From positions 1 through 64,000 of the forward strand of contig NZ_CP009533.1 of assembly GCF_000761155.1 (NCBI RefSeq): a DNA stretch of 64,000 nucleotides. The letters are read 5' to 3'. Made by a program: the position numbers and the translations under genes. Under the pieces are notes generated by a model. It was not told the origin of the DNA, did not search any database, and saw only the letters and a program-made list of their open reading frames with translations. This DNA comes from Pseudomonas rhizosphaerae (GTDB lineage: Bacteria > Pseudomonadota > Gammaproteobacteria > Pseudomonadales > Pseudomonadaceae). Of this stretch, positions 29,590-39,254 are shown one piece after another (position 1 is the first letter of the stretch; every line of letters begins with the position of its first letter).

Positions 29590-32500
29590 TCAACGCGCCG
29601 CCTGCAAGGGTGCGCTGCATTGCGTATGCGCTCCCGGCTGCAGGTAGGGCGTGAGGATCGGCGCCATGCCCTTGAGCACCTGCACCGGCAGTGCCGAGGT
29701 GAAGCGAAAGCCCTCGGCGGCCTTGCCCGGCACGAAGGCGGTCAGGGTGCCGAAATGGTTTTCGCCGATGAAGAACACGAAGGTCGCGGTACGGTTGATA
29801 GCCTTGGAGCTGATAACCCGGCCACCGGCGCCGAAGCTTGCGATGCGGTTGTCACCGGTGCCCGTCTTGCCGCCCATCACCAGCACCGCGCCGTCGTCGG
29901 TCTTGAAGCTGCCCGATACCCGCCGCGCGGTGCCGGCGTCCACCACCTGCGACAAGGCCTCGCGCATGGCCGCCGCCACTTCGGCGGGCAGCACCCGCTT
30001 GCCCCGGTCCGGATCGCTGATCACCCGCGTATCGTAGGGCGTGTCGGCGGCAAAATGCAGGGTGTCGATGCGCACGGTAGGCAGCTTGATGCCGTCGTTT
30101 TGAATGATGCCGATCAGCTCGGCCAGCGCTGCAGGACGGTCACCCGAACTGCCGATGGCGGTTGCCAGCGACGGTACCAGATGGTCGAACGGATAACCCA
30201 CGCGCTGCCAGCGCTGGTGAATATCGGTAAAGGCTTCGATTTCCAGCATGGTGCGAATGCGGTTATCGCGAGCGCGCTTGTGGCGACTGTTGAACAGCCA
30301 GCCGTAGACTTCCTGGCGCTCGAACCGGCTGGCCTTGCTCGCCTCGCCGATCTTGGCGTCTGGGTGGTTGAGCAGATAACCCAGCAGCCACAGGTCCAAT
30401 GGATGGACGCGCGCAATGTAGCCTTGATCGGGCAGGTTGTAGCGGCCCGGACCATAGCTTGCGTACATCTCGTTCAGGCGCTTGTCGGTGACGTTGTCGC
30501 TCTTGCTGTGCTCGCGCACGAAGCGATCGAATGACGCCTGCGGCGCGTTGGGGTACAGGTAGCGGTGCACGGCCGACAGGCGCTGTGGCGTGGGGCGCAT
30601 GCCGTCGAGGAAGGTTTCCAGGCGTTGCTCGGAGCTCTTGCGCTGGTACTTCTTCCAGAAGCGCTGGAGGAACTCGGTGCCTTCGCGGTCGGCGAAACGT
30701 GCCAGGTATTCCTGCCGGCGTGGGTCGTCGTCGTCCTTGAGCAACTGCCCGCTGTTACCTGGCGCCGAATAGGTGCTGTAGCGCACCAGATCGCGCATCA
30801 GGCGGATGAAGGGCAGGTTGATGGACTCTTGCAGCGCTTCCTTGAGCGTGGGAATGCGGCCGTTGTCCTCGCGGCGAAAGTTGCCGAAGGTATGAATCCC
30901 GCCGCCGGTGAAAAAGCTTTCGGCGGGGCTGGCCGAATACTTGCGCTCCAAGGCCGCGCCGAGCAGCGTCCGGGCGTCCATGCCCGGGTTCTGGATCATC
31001 GCATCGAGCACCCAGCGCGACAGCCGATCGGCTTCGTCGATCTTCACCTGGCGCAGCTGCGCAGGCGTCTGCCCGGCATAGCGTTCGTGCAGTTCGTGGA
31101 TGATTTCCAGGTAGGTGGTGAGCACGCGCATCTTGGCGGTCGAGCCCAATTCCAGCTTGCTGCCTTCGTTGATGTCGAAGGGCTGGTCGGTGTTGTCGGT
31201 CTGCACCCGCACACGCGAGCCATCGGCCGTGCGTTCGAACAGGGTGAAGCTGTAGCTGACTTCGCGGGTGCTCGCCGAGGTCAGCAGGCGCTCACCGATC
31301 AGGCCGATCTGCTGGGCGAAGCCCGGGTCGGCCAGTTGGCGCAAGTAGTCGCTGGCTTGCTTCTGCAAGTCGGCATTCAAGGTCGTGGTGGCCGAGAGGT
31401 CCAACCGGTCCAGATCGTAGAGCGGCCGGTCGAGCATGGACGACAGGCGATTGCGCACCACGCTGATGCCCTTGTTCGACTCGTTGGGCTGCCAGGTGGG
31501 CTCCTGCACCCAGTCGCGGTAGATGACTTGGCTGGCCAACGCCGCTGCGGTCAACACTGGGTCGATGATGTCGTTGGCGGCCAGCAGGCGAATGTGGCTG
31601 TCGGTCAATTCGGCGAGGTCGTCGTGGCCCTTGTTGAGAAAATAGGAAGGACGCCGCTGGGCGATCATCAGCGACAGCACCTGGCGCAGGGCAAGCCCTC
31701 GCGCGGCTTCGCTGGCAGGGTCGCTGGTGGTGCTGGCAAGCGCGCGGTTGACCTGCTCGAAGTCGGCGCCGTACCAGACCCGCAAGCCCTCCGCCATGCC
31801 GTGCACTTCGCCGTGGCCGGGCACCGCCGACAACGGCACGCTGTTGAGGTAGTCACGCACGATGCGCTGGCGCGCCTCCAGAGTCTGCGGACCGCCTTGG
31901 TAGGCGCGCACGCTGGCCGAGATCATCTGGCGAATCTTCTCCGGTCCCGAGCCGGTCAAGCCATCGGGCGAGTGTCGATATTTTTCCAGCTGCGTGGCCA
32001 GGGTGCTGCCGCCGGCCGACTGCCCGGGCAGGGCGAACATCTTGGCCACCTGCGACCAAGCTGCCTTGGCGAAGCGCGGCCAGTCCACGGCCGGGTTGAG
32101 CAGGGGCTCGGGGCTGTCGAGCAGGCCACGGTTCTCGACGAACAGCAGGCTGTTGACCATCACTGGCGGAATCTGGGCAAACTCGGTGTAGAGCTGTTGC
32201 GGGTAGCGATACAGGTACAACGGGTCGCCCCGGCAATCGGTGATCACCAGTCCGGCCTGAGGTTTTTCCTGGTAGGGCACGAACAGGTCGTGCCCCGCGT
32301 AACTCATCAAAGCTGGCGAAAACTGGGTTTGCCGTTCAATCACGTAGTTGCGCTTGAGCAAGCGCGGCAGGAAATCCCCCAGCGCGCTGTAACCCAGGCG
32401 TTTGTCGAACGGGCCGGCGCCGGGGTAGACGATGGCCTCGCTCGGCCCCGGTTGCACCGCATAGGTCAGCGAGCTCGCCCAGCGGCTGAACTCGCGCGCC

Positions 32501-32688
32501 TGCAGACGCGAGGTGCGCATCTCGGCGTACATCGCATACGCCAGCGCCGCGATCGCGATCACCAGCAACAGCCAGAACAGACGCCACCACAGGCGACGTT
32601 GACGTGGGCTATCTGGCAATGGAGACGGGTCAGGACTCACAGCCTGCGCTGTAGTCTTGTCAGGTTCGGTTTGCCGCAAAACGCCCAT
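29590..32688 (-). CDS. Class A penicillin-binding-like transglycosylase/transpeptidase
   Basis: This 1032-residue inner-membrane protein has one N-terminal helix (about 33-53). A GT51 glycosyltransferase domain (about 160-390) has FVENRGLLDS and GGSTLATQLEKYR, which resemble the family catalytic motifs. The transpeptidase-like domain has the serine motif LGSTAKMR near residue 520 and GGKTGTGDN near 960. A long insert rich in charged residues lies between them. It belongs to the large atypical PBP group seen in pseudomonads. It should polymerise or crosslink peptidoglycan; activity of the second domain is less certain because the SxN motif is not clear. Confidence 0.85.
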   Translation of the reverse strand: MGVLRQTEPDKTTAQAVSPDPSPLPDSPRQRRLWWRLFWLLLVIAIAALAYAMYAEMRTSRLQAREFSRWASSLTYAVQPGPSEAIVYPGAGPFDKRLGYSALGDFLPRLLKRNYVIERQTQFSPALMSYAGHDLFVPYQEKPQAGLVITDCRGDPLYLYRYPQQLYTEFAQIPPVMVNSLLFVENRGLLDSPEPLLNPAVDWPRFAKAAWSQVAKMFALPGQSAGGSTLATQLEKYRHSPDGLTGSGPEKIRQMISASVRAYQGGPQTLEARQRIVRDYLNSVPLSAVPGHGEVHGMAEGLRVWYGADFEQVNRALASTTSDPASEAARGLALRQVLSLMIAQRRPSYFLNKGHDDLAELTDSHIRLLAANDIIDPVLTAAALASQVIYRDWVQEPTWQPNESNKGISVVRNRLSSMLDRPLYDLDRLDLSATTTLNADLQKQASDYLRQLADPGFAQQIGLIGERLLTSASTREVSYSFTLFERTADGSRVRVQTDNTDQPFDINEGSKLELGSTAKMRVLTTYLEIIHELHERYAGQTPAQLRQVKIDEADRLSRWVLDAMIQNPGMDARTLLGAALERKYSASPAESFFTGGGIHTFGNFRREDNGRIPTLKEALQESINLPFIRLMRDLVRYSTYSAPGNSGQLLKDDDDPRRQEYLARFADREGTEFLQRFWKKYQRKSSEQRLETFLDGMRPTPQRLSAVHRYLYPNAPQASFDRFVREHSKSDNVTDKRLNEMYASYGPGRYNLPDQGYIARVHPLDLWLLGYLLNHPDAKIGEASKASRFERQEVYGWLFNSRHKRARDNRIRTMLEIEAFTDIHQRWQRVGYPFDHLVPSLATAIGSSGDRPAALAELIGIIQNDGIKLPTVRIDTLHFAADTPYDTRVISDPDRGKRVLPAEVAAAMREALSQVVDAGTARRVSGSFKTDDGAVLVMGGKTGTGDNRIASFGAGGRVISSKAINRTATFVFFIGENHFGTLTAFVPGKAAEGFRFTSALPVQVLKGMAPILTPYLQPGAHTQCSAPLQAAR

Positions 32689-32836
32689 AGATATTCACAC
32701 CGGTCACGGAAAATTCATCGCACCTGGAGCAAGTCTAGACGCTGGAGCGGTCGCGTGAAAAAAATGTGAAAATCAATGTATTAGTCGTGCAGGCGCTTGG
32801 CGCGAACGCGCGGACCTGGCCAGGCCCGCGCGGCAC

Positions 32837-34270
32837 TCAGCGAAGCATGTCCTTGACCAGCCGATCCTGCTCCATCAGCTCCCGTTGTCGCGCGTCGATG
32901 CGCGAGGCGAGCTGGAAGTTGTCGGCAGCACGGCGCTTGGCCAGGTCCAGTTGCTGAATGGCCTGGTCGAATTCGCCGACCAGAGCGAAAAACTCGGCAC
33001 GCGCCTGATGCAGGCCGATGATATTGCCGTTCTGCCCACGGGTTTCTGCCACCAGGTACCACACGTCCGGGTCGTCCGAGCGGCTCTTGAGCAGGTTTTC
33101 CAGGGCTTTCTCCGCATCTGCCATGCGGTTCTGCTTGAGCAGTACGTCGATCCGCTTCTGGTTGATCGGGTAGTTGCCCGGGTACTGCGTCAGCAACCGA
33201 TCGATGCGCTGCTGGGCGTCGGGGATACGGTTGTTGGTGATGTCCAGATCGACCTGCGCCAGGTTCAAGGTGATGTCGTCCGGCTGCTTGGCCAACAGCT
33301 GCTTGAGGTTTTCGCGCGCCTCGTTCAATTGGCCAGCCTTGATCTGGGCCAGGGCCAGGCCGTAGCGCGCGGGCAGGGCATTGGGGTTTTCATCCAGTTG
33401 CGCGCGGAAACGCTTGGCGGCCAGCCCAGGGGTTTCCTCGTAATACAGCTGCACTCGGGCGCGCATCAATTGGTACCACTGACTGTCTTCCTTACCCCCC
33501 TTGGCAGCCTGTTCGGCGCGGTTGCGGGTGTCGGCGATGCGTGATTCGCTGACCGGGTGAGTGAGGAGAAACTCCGGCGGCCGTGCATCGAAGCGGTACT
33601 GGCGCATCAGGCGTTCGAACATGGTCGGCATGTTGCGCGGGTCATAGCCGGCCTTTTCCATGTTGATGATGCCGATGCGGTCAGCCTCCTGCTCGTTCTG
33701 GCGAGAGAAGCGCCGCTGTTCCTGAATCGCCGCGGCCTGGCTGCCGGCAATCGCCGCAATGCCGGCGTCACCGGCACCGGAAGCGGCGATCACGATGCCA
33801 GCGAGCAATGCGGCCATCATCGGCAGTTGCATGCGCTGCTGAGCCTCGACCCCGCGGGCGAAGTGGCGTTGCGACAAGTGCGCCAGTTCGTGGGCCAGCA
33901 CGCCGATGTATTCGCCCTCGGTCTGAGCGTTGAAGAACAGCCCGCCATTGACCCCGACGATGCCCCCCGGCGCGGCGAAGGCGTTGAGCTCCTTGCTGTC
34001 GATTAGGATGAATTCCAGACGCCTATCGTTCAACTGGCTGGTTTCCGAGAGCCGATACACGCTGGTCTCGACGAAGTCCTTGAGCTGCGGGTCGTTGAGC
34101 TGCTTGACCTGGCCGCGCAACAGGCTCAGCCAGGCACGGCCCAATTGATGCTCCTGCTGGGGCGAGACGATCGCGGAACTGGCGTCGCCGAGTGACGGCA
34201 GGTCGCCGGCGTGGCTCGGCAACGCCAGCAGGCAGGCGAGTGTCAGCAGGGTAGGGCGCAGAAAGGGCAT
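32837..34270 (-). CDS. bepA: M48 metallopeptidase with TPR domain, BepA-type
   Basis: This 477-residue periplasmic protein has a signal peptide (...LALPSHA, about 1-21). The M48 zinc site has HELAH at 127-131 and third ligand Glu195 in NEQEADRIG. TPR repeats run from about 290 to the end. BepA-type proteins help LptD and Bam assembly and degrade misfolded outer-membrane proteins. It is read toward the PBP-like gene but 148 bases separate them. The second half (ALPARYGLALAQIKAGQLNEA) has clear TPR spacing. Confidence 0.92.
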   Translation of the reverse strand: MPFLRPTLLTLACLLALPSHAGDLPSLGDASSAIVSPQQEHQLGRAWLSLLRGQVKQLNDPQLKDFVETSVYRLSETSQLNDRRLEFILIDSKELNAFAAPGGIVGVNGGLFFNAQTEGEYIGVLAHELAHLSQRHFARGVEAQQRMQLPMMAALLAGIVIAASGAGDAGIAAIAGSQAAAIQEQRRFSRQNEQEADRIGIINMEKAGYDPRNMPTMFERLMRQYRFDARPPEFLLTHPVSESRIADTRNRAEQAAKGGKEDSQWYQLMRARVQLYYEETPGLAAKRFRAQLDENPNALPARYGLALAQIKAGQLNEARENLKQLLAKQPDDITLNLAQVDLDITNNRIPDAQQRIDRLLTQYPGNYPINQKRIDVLLKQNRMADAEKALENLLKSRSDDPDVWYLVAETRGQNGNIIGLHQARAEFFALVGEFDQAIQQLDLAKRRAADNFQLASRIDARQRELMEQDRLVKDMLR

Positions 34271-34416
34271 GCACTGAGCTCGGCAGATGAAAGGCCCTAC
34301 TGTAGCCGCCCCATTCGGCGACCACCAGAGGTGGCGACCTTGGGTTATCCTGTCGCGCCGTTCGCTGCCGGGATTTGCGGCAGCGCCACGGCATCCTTTG
34401 GTTGGAGAAGATAGCG

Positions 34417-34656
34417 ATGAGCGATGCGCCCGAATGTGACGTTGAGCTGGACACCAGCGGTCTTAATTGCCCGTTGCCCCTGCTCAAGGCCAAGCTGGAA
34501 CTGAGCCGGCTGGCCAGCGGCACGGTATTGAAGGTGATCGCCACGGACGCTGGCTCGCAGCGCGACTTCCGTTCGTTCGCCACATTGACAGGTCACGCGC
34601 TGTTACATGAACAGGCGCTGGACGGGGTCTACTCGTATTGGTTGCGCAAGGCCTGA
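34417..34656 (+). CDS. TusA-family sulfur carrier
   Basis: This 79-residue protein has the TusA signature, GLNCPLPLLKAKLEL, with Cys18-Pro19 as the persulfide site. TusA-type proteins pass sulfur to tRNA thiolation or other acceptors. It is a paralogue type found next to PerM-like permeases in pseudomonads. The start ATG has GGAGA upstream. The open frame upstream of this ATG has no gene-like features. A permease gene follows at 39 bases. Confidence 0.88.
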   Translation: MSDAPECDVELDTSGLNCPLPLLKAKLELSRLASGTVLKVIATDAGSQRDFRSFATLTGHALLHEQALDGVYSYWLRKA

Positions 34657-34695
34657 GCCACCACCCCGGTAGCTGGGTCATTCAAGGGAATTTCA

Positions 34696-35766
34696 ATGTT
34701 CAAAGTGCTACGCGACTGGATCCAGCGTTACTTCTCCGACGAGGAGGCCGTCATCCTGGCGGTGCTGCTGGTGCTGGCGTTCACGGCTGTACTGACCCTG
34801 GGCGGAATGCTCGCGCCGGTGCTGGCAGGGATGGTGCTGGCGTTCCTCATGCAAGGCCTGGTCAACCTTCTGGAACGCCTAAGGGTGCCTTCGGGCGTGG
34901 CGGTCGGGGCGGTGTTCGCGCTGTTCATGGGCGCGCTGGCGCTGTTCATGCTGGTGCTGGTGCCGCTGCTCTGGCACCAGGTGATCACCCTGTTCAACGA
35001 GCTGCCCGGCATGCTCGGCAAATGGCAGTCGTTGCTGTTGCTGCTGCCCGAGCGCTATCCGCACCTGGTCAGTGACGAGCAGGTGTTGCAGGCCATCGAA
35101 GCGGCGCGCGGCGAGATCGGCAAGTTCGGCCAGTGGGCTCTGACCTTTTCCCTGTCCAGCCTGCCCCTGCTGGTCAACGTCATGATCTATTTCGTGCTGG
35201 TGCCGATCCTGGTGTTCTTCTTCCTCAAGGACCGGTTGATGATCGGCCACTGGGTGAGCGGCTACCTGCCGCGCGAACGTGCGCTGCTCACCCGAGTGGC
35301 GCAGGAAATGAACCGGCAGATCGCCAACTACATCCGCGGCAAGGTCATCGAGATCTTCATCTGTGGCGTGGTGACGTACATCGCGTTCGTCGCACTGGGG
35401 CTGAACTACGCCGCCTTGCTGGCGCTGCTGGTGGGGCTGTCGGTGGTGGTGCCTTACGTGGGGGCGGTGGTGGTGACGGTGCCAGTGACGCTGATCGCGC
35501 TGTTCCAGTGGGGCTGGGGCGACCAGTTCATCTACCTGATGGTGGTGTACGGCATCATCCAGACCTTGGATGGCAATGTGCTGGTGCCGTTGCTGTTCTC
35601 CGAAGCGGTGAACCTGCACCCGGTGGCAATCATCTGCGCGGTGTTGCTGTTCGGCGGGCTGTGGGGGTTCTGGGGTATTTTCTTCGCCATTCCCCTGGCG
35701 ACCTTGTTCAAGGCCGTGCTTGATGCCTGGCCACGCCAAGAGCCGACCGTCGCGCCGATGCTCTGA
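34696..35766 (+). CDS. AI-2E/PerM family permease
   Basis: This 356-residue membrane protein has seven or eight helices in the PerM (AI-2E transporter) pattern, with a soluble segment between about 85 and 150 and the conserved loop GKVIEIFICGVVTYIAF. The signature VVVPYVGAVVVTVPV is present in the C-terminal half. Family members export small molecules or ions; there is no basis for assigning AI-2 here. It is probably co-transcribed with the TusA-like gene upstream. Confidence 0.88.
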   Translation: MFKVLRDWIQRYFSDEEAVILAVLLVLAFTAVLTLGGMLAPVLAGMVLAFLMQGLVNLLERLRVPSGVAVGAVFALFMGALALFMLVLVPLLWHQVITLFNELPGMLGKWQSLLLLLPERYPHLVSDEQVLQAIEAARGEIGKFGQWALTFSLSSLPLLVNVMIYFVLVPILVFFFLKDRLMIGHWVSGYLPRERALLTRVAQEMNRQIANYIRGKVIEIFICGVVTYIAFVALGLNYAALLALLVGLSVVVPYVGAVVVTVPVTLIALFQWGWGDQFIYLMVVYGIIQTLDGNVLVPLLFSEAVNLHPVAIICAVLLFGGLWGFWGIFFAIPLATLFKAVLDAWPRQEPTVAPML

Positions 35767-35782
35767 AGACCGCGGCGCGGCC

Positions 35783-35844
35783 TTCGCGGCCACTGACCGC
35801 TCCTACGGGTGATCCTGTCTGTAGGAGCGGTCAGCGGCCGCGAA
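35783..35844. repeat. REP doublet (REPIN)
   Basis: Arms at 35783-35806 and 35821-35844 are reverse complements with one mismatch over 24 bases, separated by 14 bases. The core GACCGCTCCTAC equals that of the single REP at 15973. The paired form lies between the convergent permease and bcp genes, a usual site. Transcribed either way it would also form a strong hairpin. Confidence 0.88.
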
Positions 35845-35860
35845 AGGGCCACCACCGATA

Positions 35861-36334
35861 TCAACCCTTGCTCAACGCCTGTGCCGCCTCCAGCACACTC
35901 TGCACATGCCCCGGCACCTTCACGCCACGCCATTCCTGGCGCAGCACACCGTCCCGATCGATCAGAAAGGTGCTGCGGTCCACGCCCAGGTACTCCTTGC
36001 CATACAGCTTCTTCAGCTTGATCACATCGAACAGCTGGCAAAGCGCCTCGTCCTTGTCGCTGATCAGCTCGAAGGTGAAACCCTGTTTGGCCTTGAAGTT
36101 CTCGTGGGACTTGAGCCCATCGCGCGACACACCGAACACCTCGGTGTCGGCAGCCTTGAACTGCTCGAGCAGGTCGCGGAAGTCCTGGCCCTGAGTGGTA
36201 CAGCCCGGCGTGCTGTCCTTGGGGTAAAAATACACCACCACCTGGCGGCCCTTGAGCTCGCTCAGGCTGACAGTCTGGCCGCCGGTGGCCTGGGCTTGGA
36301 AATCGGCTACAGGTTCGTTGAGAGCGACAGCCAT
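35861..36334 (-). CDS. bcp: Thioredoxin-dependent thiol peroxidase Bcp
   Basis: This 157-residue peroxiredoxin has peroxidatic Cys45 in STPGCTTQGQDF and the PKDSTPG segment of the Bcp group. The resolving Cys found five residues later in E. coli Bcp is replaced by Gln50. Another Cys lies near residue 98, so it may work as a 1-Cys or atypical 2-Cys enzyme. It reduces hydroperoxides in the cytoplasm. It lies 10 bases after the ACT-domain gene on the same strand and is likely co-transcribed. Confidence 0.94.
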   Translation of the reverse strand: MAVALNEPVADFQAQATGGQTVSLSELKGRQVVVYFYPKDSTPGCTTQGQDFRDLLEQFKAADTEVFGVSRDGLKSHENFKAKQGFTFELISDKDEALCQLFDVIKLKKLYGKEYLGVDRSTFLIDRDGVLRQEWRGVKVPGHVQSVLEAAQALSKG

Positions 36335-36344
36335 CGGTCAATCC

Positions 36345-36905
36345 TTACATGGGGTTCTGTGGACGCCAGGGTTCGATCAGCGCATCCAGGTTCAGCGCAT
36401 CGGCGAAGTCCAGGAACTGGTCGCGCAACCAACTGATCTGCACACCGGCAGGAAGCGTCACGGTAAATGTGGCGTTGAGCATGGTGCCACCGGTCTGCGG
36501 CGCCTGGTAGGTGTCGCAGGTCAGGTTCTCGAGCTCGACGTTGTGGTCGATGAAGAACTGGCACAGCTCGTTGATGATGTCGGAGCGATAGGCCGAGCTG
36601 ACGTAGGCCACGTAAGGCAGCGCCTGCGGGCGGCTGTCCAGGGTGGCGCTGCGCACCAGGCTGACGGTGAAGTCATGCTTCTTGGCCAGCGAGCTCAGGC
36701 CGGTTTCCAGGCGCGCCAGGGCGTCCCAGTTGCCCGATACCTGCAGAACCAGGGCGCTGTATTCGCCATGGCGAGTCAGGCGCGAGGTGGACACCGAGCA
36801 GCGGGCGTCGTGGGCCGCGCGGCACAGTACATTGGTCAGTTCCATGGGATTGCGGCCCAGGGCACTGATGACGAGGAATTGTTCGCGAACTGTGGGGGTG
36901 GACAT
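36345..36905 (-). CDS. GcvR-like ACT-domain protein
   Basis: This 186-residue protein has two ACT domains: VREQFLVISALGRNPMELTNVLCRAAHDARCSV at the N-terminus and PYVAYVSSAYRSDIINELCQFFIDHNVELENL from about 97. This is the layout of GcvR, the glycine cleavage repressor accessory protein. In pseudomonads this gene precedes bcp and diverges from dapA. It has no DNA-binding domain of its own. Whether it acts on gcv genes here is inferred from the family. Confidence 0.88.
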   Translation of the reverse strand: MSTPTVREQFLVISALGRNPMELTNVLCRAAHDARCSVSTSRLTRHGEYSALVLQVSGNWDALARLETGLSSLAKKHDFTVSLVRSATLDSRPQALPYVAYVSSAYRSDIINELCQFFIDHNVELENLTCDTYQAPQTGGTMLNATFTVTLPAGVQISWLRDQFLDFADALNLDALIEPWRPQNPM

Positions 36906-37236
36906 GCAGCATTCCTAAAGCGATGAGCGGTCGGCAGCGTCAAGGGGCCGGATGACTGGTTCAAGGCCTGCGCCGTACCTCGTGCGAACCTGCGCTGACT
37001 GCCCGGCAACGCCCGTGGATACGGGGTAAAACCAGGTGACGAGGCTCAGGGACGGGGTTCGAAGCGCCGTTACGGCAGGCGATGACCAGGCAAGAAAGGC
37101 AACCCCTGCCGATCAAAGTCTGAAAGGGTATAGAAAAGCAGCGCGAAGGGGAATGCTCGTGGCGTGGTACTTCGCTTGTGCAAGGTGGTTGGCGCCAGTA
37201 CCATTACCGCTCTCTTTTTCCGGCAGGAGCGGTTGC
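36906..37236. other. Intergenic region between gcvR-like gene and dapA
   Basis: These 331 bases separate two divergent operons and must hold both promoters. An open frame continues in phase upstream of dapA, but its residues do not look like protein of this organism. I see no clear operator, terminator or small gene. Confidence 0.5.
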
Positions 37237-38115
37237 ATGATTGCGGGCAGTATGGTGGCACTGGTCACACCCATGGACGCCCAAGGGCGTCTGGACTGGG
37301 ACAGCCTGAGCAAGCTGGTGGACTTCCATCTGCAGGAGGGCACCCATGCCATCGTCGCCGTCGGCACCACCGGCGAGTCGGCGACCCTTGATTACGAAGA
37401 GCACATCAAGGTCATCGAGCACGTGGTCAAGCAGGTGAACGGGCGTATCCCGGTCATCGCCGGCACCGGTGCCAATTCTACCCGCGAGGCCGTCGAGCTG
37501 ACCCGCAATGCCAAGCGCGCCGGCGCAGACGCCTGCCTGCTGGTGACGCCGTACTACAACAAGCCGACCCAGGAAGGCCTGTACCAGCACTTCAAGCACG
37601 TCGCCGAAACCGTCGACATCCCGCAGATCCTCTACAACGTTCCCGGTCGCACCGCCTGCGACATGTTGGCCGACACCGTCGTGCGGCTGTCCAAGGTGCC
37701 GAACATCATCGGCATCAAGGAAGCCACCGGCAACCTCGAGCGCGCCAAGGACATCATCAGCCGTGTCGACAGCGATTTCCTCGTGCTGTCCGGTGATGAT
37801 CCCACGGCCGTCGAGCTGATCCTGCTGGGCGGCAAGGGCAATATTTCGGTCACTGCCAACGTCGCCCCGCGCGCCATGGCCGACCTGTGCAACGCGGCAT
37901 TGAACGGCGATGCGGAACTGGCCCGTGCCATCAACGACAAGCTGATGCCGCTGCACAAGAACCTGTTTCAGGAAGCCAACCCGATTCCGGTCAAATGGGC
38001 GTTGCATGAAATGGGCTTGATGCCCGAAGGCATTCGCCTGCCGCTCACCTGGTTGAGCGCCACCTGTCATGAACCGCTGCGGCAGGCCCTGCGCCAGTCC
38101 GGCGTCCTGGTTTAA
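37237..38115 (+). CDS. dapA: 4-hydroxy-tetrahydrodipicolinate synthase DapA
   Basis: This 292-residue aldolase-type enzyme condenses pyruvate with aspartate semialdehyde, the first committed step of lysine and diaminopimelate synthesis. The Schiff-base Lys161 lies in [10 protein letters not shown], Tyr133 and Arg138 in LYNVPGRTA, and the GTTGE loop (residues 43-47) is intact. The ATG at 37237, preceded by AGGAG, gives the standard length. It is first in the dapA-bamC-MBL-purC group. Confidence 0.97.
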   Translation: MIAGSMVALVTPMDAQGRLDWDSLSKLVDFHLQEGTHAIVAVGTTGESATLDYEEHIKVIEHVVKQVNGRIPVIAGTGANSTREAVELTRNAKRAGADACLLVTPYYNKPTQEGLYQHFKHVAETVDIPQILYNVPGRTACDMLADTVVRLSKVPNIIGIKEATGNLERAKDIISRVDSDFLVLSGDDPTAVELILLGGKGNISVTANVAPRAMADLCNAALNGDAELARAINDKLMPLHKNLFQEANPIPVKWALHEMGLMPEGIRLPLTWLSATCHEPLRQALRQSGVLV

Positions 38116-38132
38116 TTGAGGAAGTAAGACGC

Positions 38133-39251
38133 ATGAAGCGATTGGCTGGCCTTTCTGCCCTTGCCTTGGTCATTTCGAGCACCAGCGGTTGCGGGTGGCT
38201 CTGGGGCGAAAACGGTTATTTCCGCGATCGTGGCAATGATTACCTCGAGGCGACCCAAACCGCCCCGATGCAACTGCCGCCCGGCGTGCAAACCGACAAG
38301 CGTCTGGATCCGCTGCTGCCGATCCCGCGCAACGTCGCCGACGACACTGCCAAGGCGTCCGAATTCGAAGTACCACGCCCACTGCCGTTGCAGGTAGCGG
38401 CCCAGGCCAGCGATTTCTCCCTGCAGCGCAGCGGCGACAACCGCTGGATCATGGCCCAGCGCGCGCCGGCCGAAGTCTGGCCGATCGCTCACCAGTTCTT
38501 CGAAGACAACGGTTTCCGCATCGCCGAAGACCGCCCGCAAACCGGTGAATTCACCACCACCTGGCAGCGCTTGGACGAGCTCTCCGCCTCTATGGCGCAG
38601 CGCCTGAGCGGCGCAACCACCTCCGGTGAAAGCGAGACCCGTGTGCGCGTGCGCATCGAGCCGGGCGTGCAGCGCAACAGCAGCGAAATCTACGTGGTCA
38701 GCGTCGAGCGTCCGGCCGGCAGCGCCAGCGAGCCTGACTTCCCCGCTCGCTCGGTAAACACCGGCCTGGACTCGATCCTGGTCGACCAGATGCTCGCCAG
38801 CATGACCCGCGACTCGGAACGCGGTGGCTCGGTCTCGCTGGTCGCCGCCCGTGATTTCGACGCGCCCAGCCGTGTAGCCATGAGCGAAGACGGCAGCGGC
38901 AACCCGGTGCTCAACGTCGGCACCGACCTGGACCGTGCCTGGTCCAGCGTAGGCCGTGCCCTCGAGCAGGGCCAGTGGCGCATCGAAGACATCAACCGCA
39001 GCCTGGGCCTGTACTACATCAACGTCGCCGAGTCCGCCCAGCGCGAAGACGACAAGCCCGGCTTCTTCAGCCGCGTGTTCGGCAATGCGCCGAGCAAGGA
39101 AGAAGTCGAAGCCCGCGCCGAGCGTTACCAGGTGCGCCTGAGCAAGGTGGGCGACAACGTCCAGGTAACCGTCGAGAAGAACATCAACACCGTGGCCCCG
39201 GCAGACATTGCCCGCCGTGTGTTGGGTGTGATTCAAGACAACCTGGGTTAA
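38133..39251 (+). CDS. bamC: Outer-membrane assembly lipoprotein BamC
   Basis: This 372-residue lipoprotein has lipobox STSGC (Cys20), an extended N-terminal arm (about 21-95, with [14 protein letters not shown]) that binds BamD in the family, and two helix-grip domains. It is an accessory subunit of the BAM complex, which inserts outer-membrane proteins. It follows dapA by 17 bases and precedes an MBL-fold gene by 3 bases, the conserved pseudomonad order. Confidence 0.94.
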   Translation: MKRLAGLSALALVISSTSGCGWLWGENGYFRDRGNDYLEATQTAPMQLPPGVQTDKRLDPLLPIPRNVADDTAKASEFEVPRPLPLQVAAQASDFSLQRSGDNRWIMAQRAPAEVWPIAHQFFEDNGFRIAEDRPQTGEFTTTWQRLDELSASMAQRLSGATTSGESETRVRVRIEPGVQRNSSEIYVVSVERPAGSASEPDFPARSVNTGLDSILVDQMLASMTRDSERGGSVSLVAARDFDAPSRVAMSEDGSGNPVLNVGTDLDRAWSSVGRALEQGQWRIEDINRSLGLYYINVAESAQREDDKPGFFSRVFGNAPSKEEVEARAERYQVRLSKVGDNVQVTVEKNINTVAPADIARRVLGVIQDNLG

Positions 39252-39254
39252 GCG

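Noticed and set aside
30565..32769. 734-residue plus-strand frame opposite the PBP-like gene
   Set aside because: It is an antisense shadow; the minus strand carries GT51 and transpeptidase motifs.
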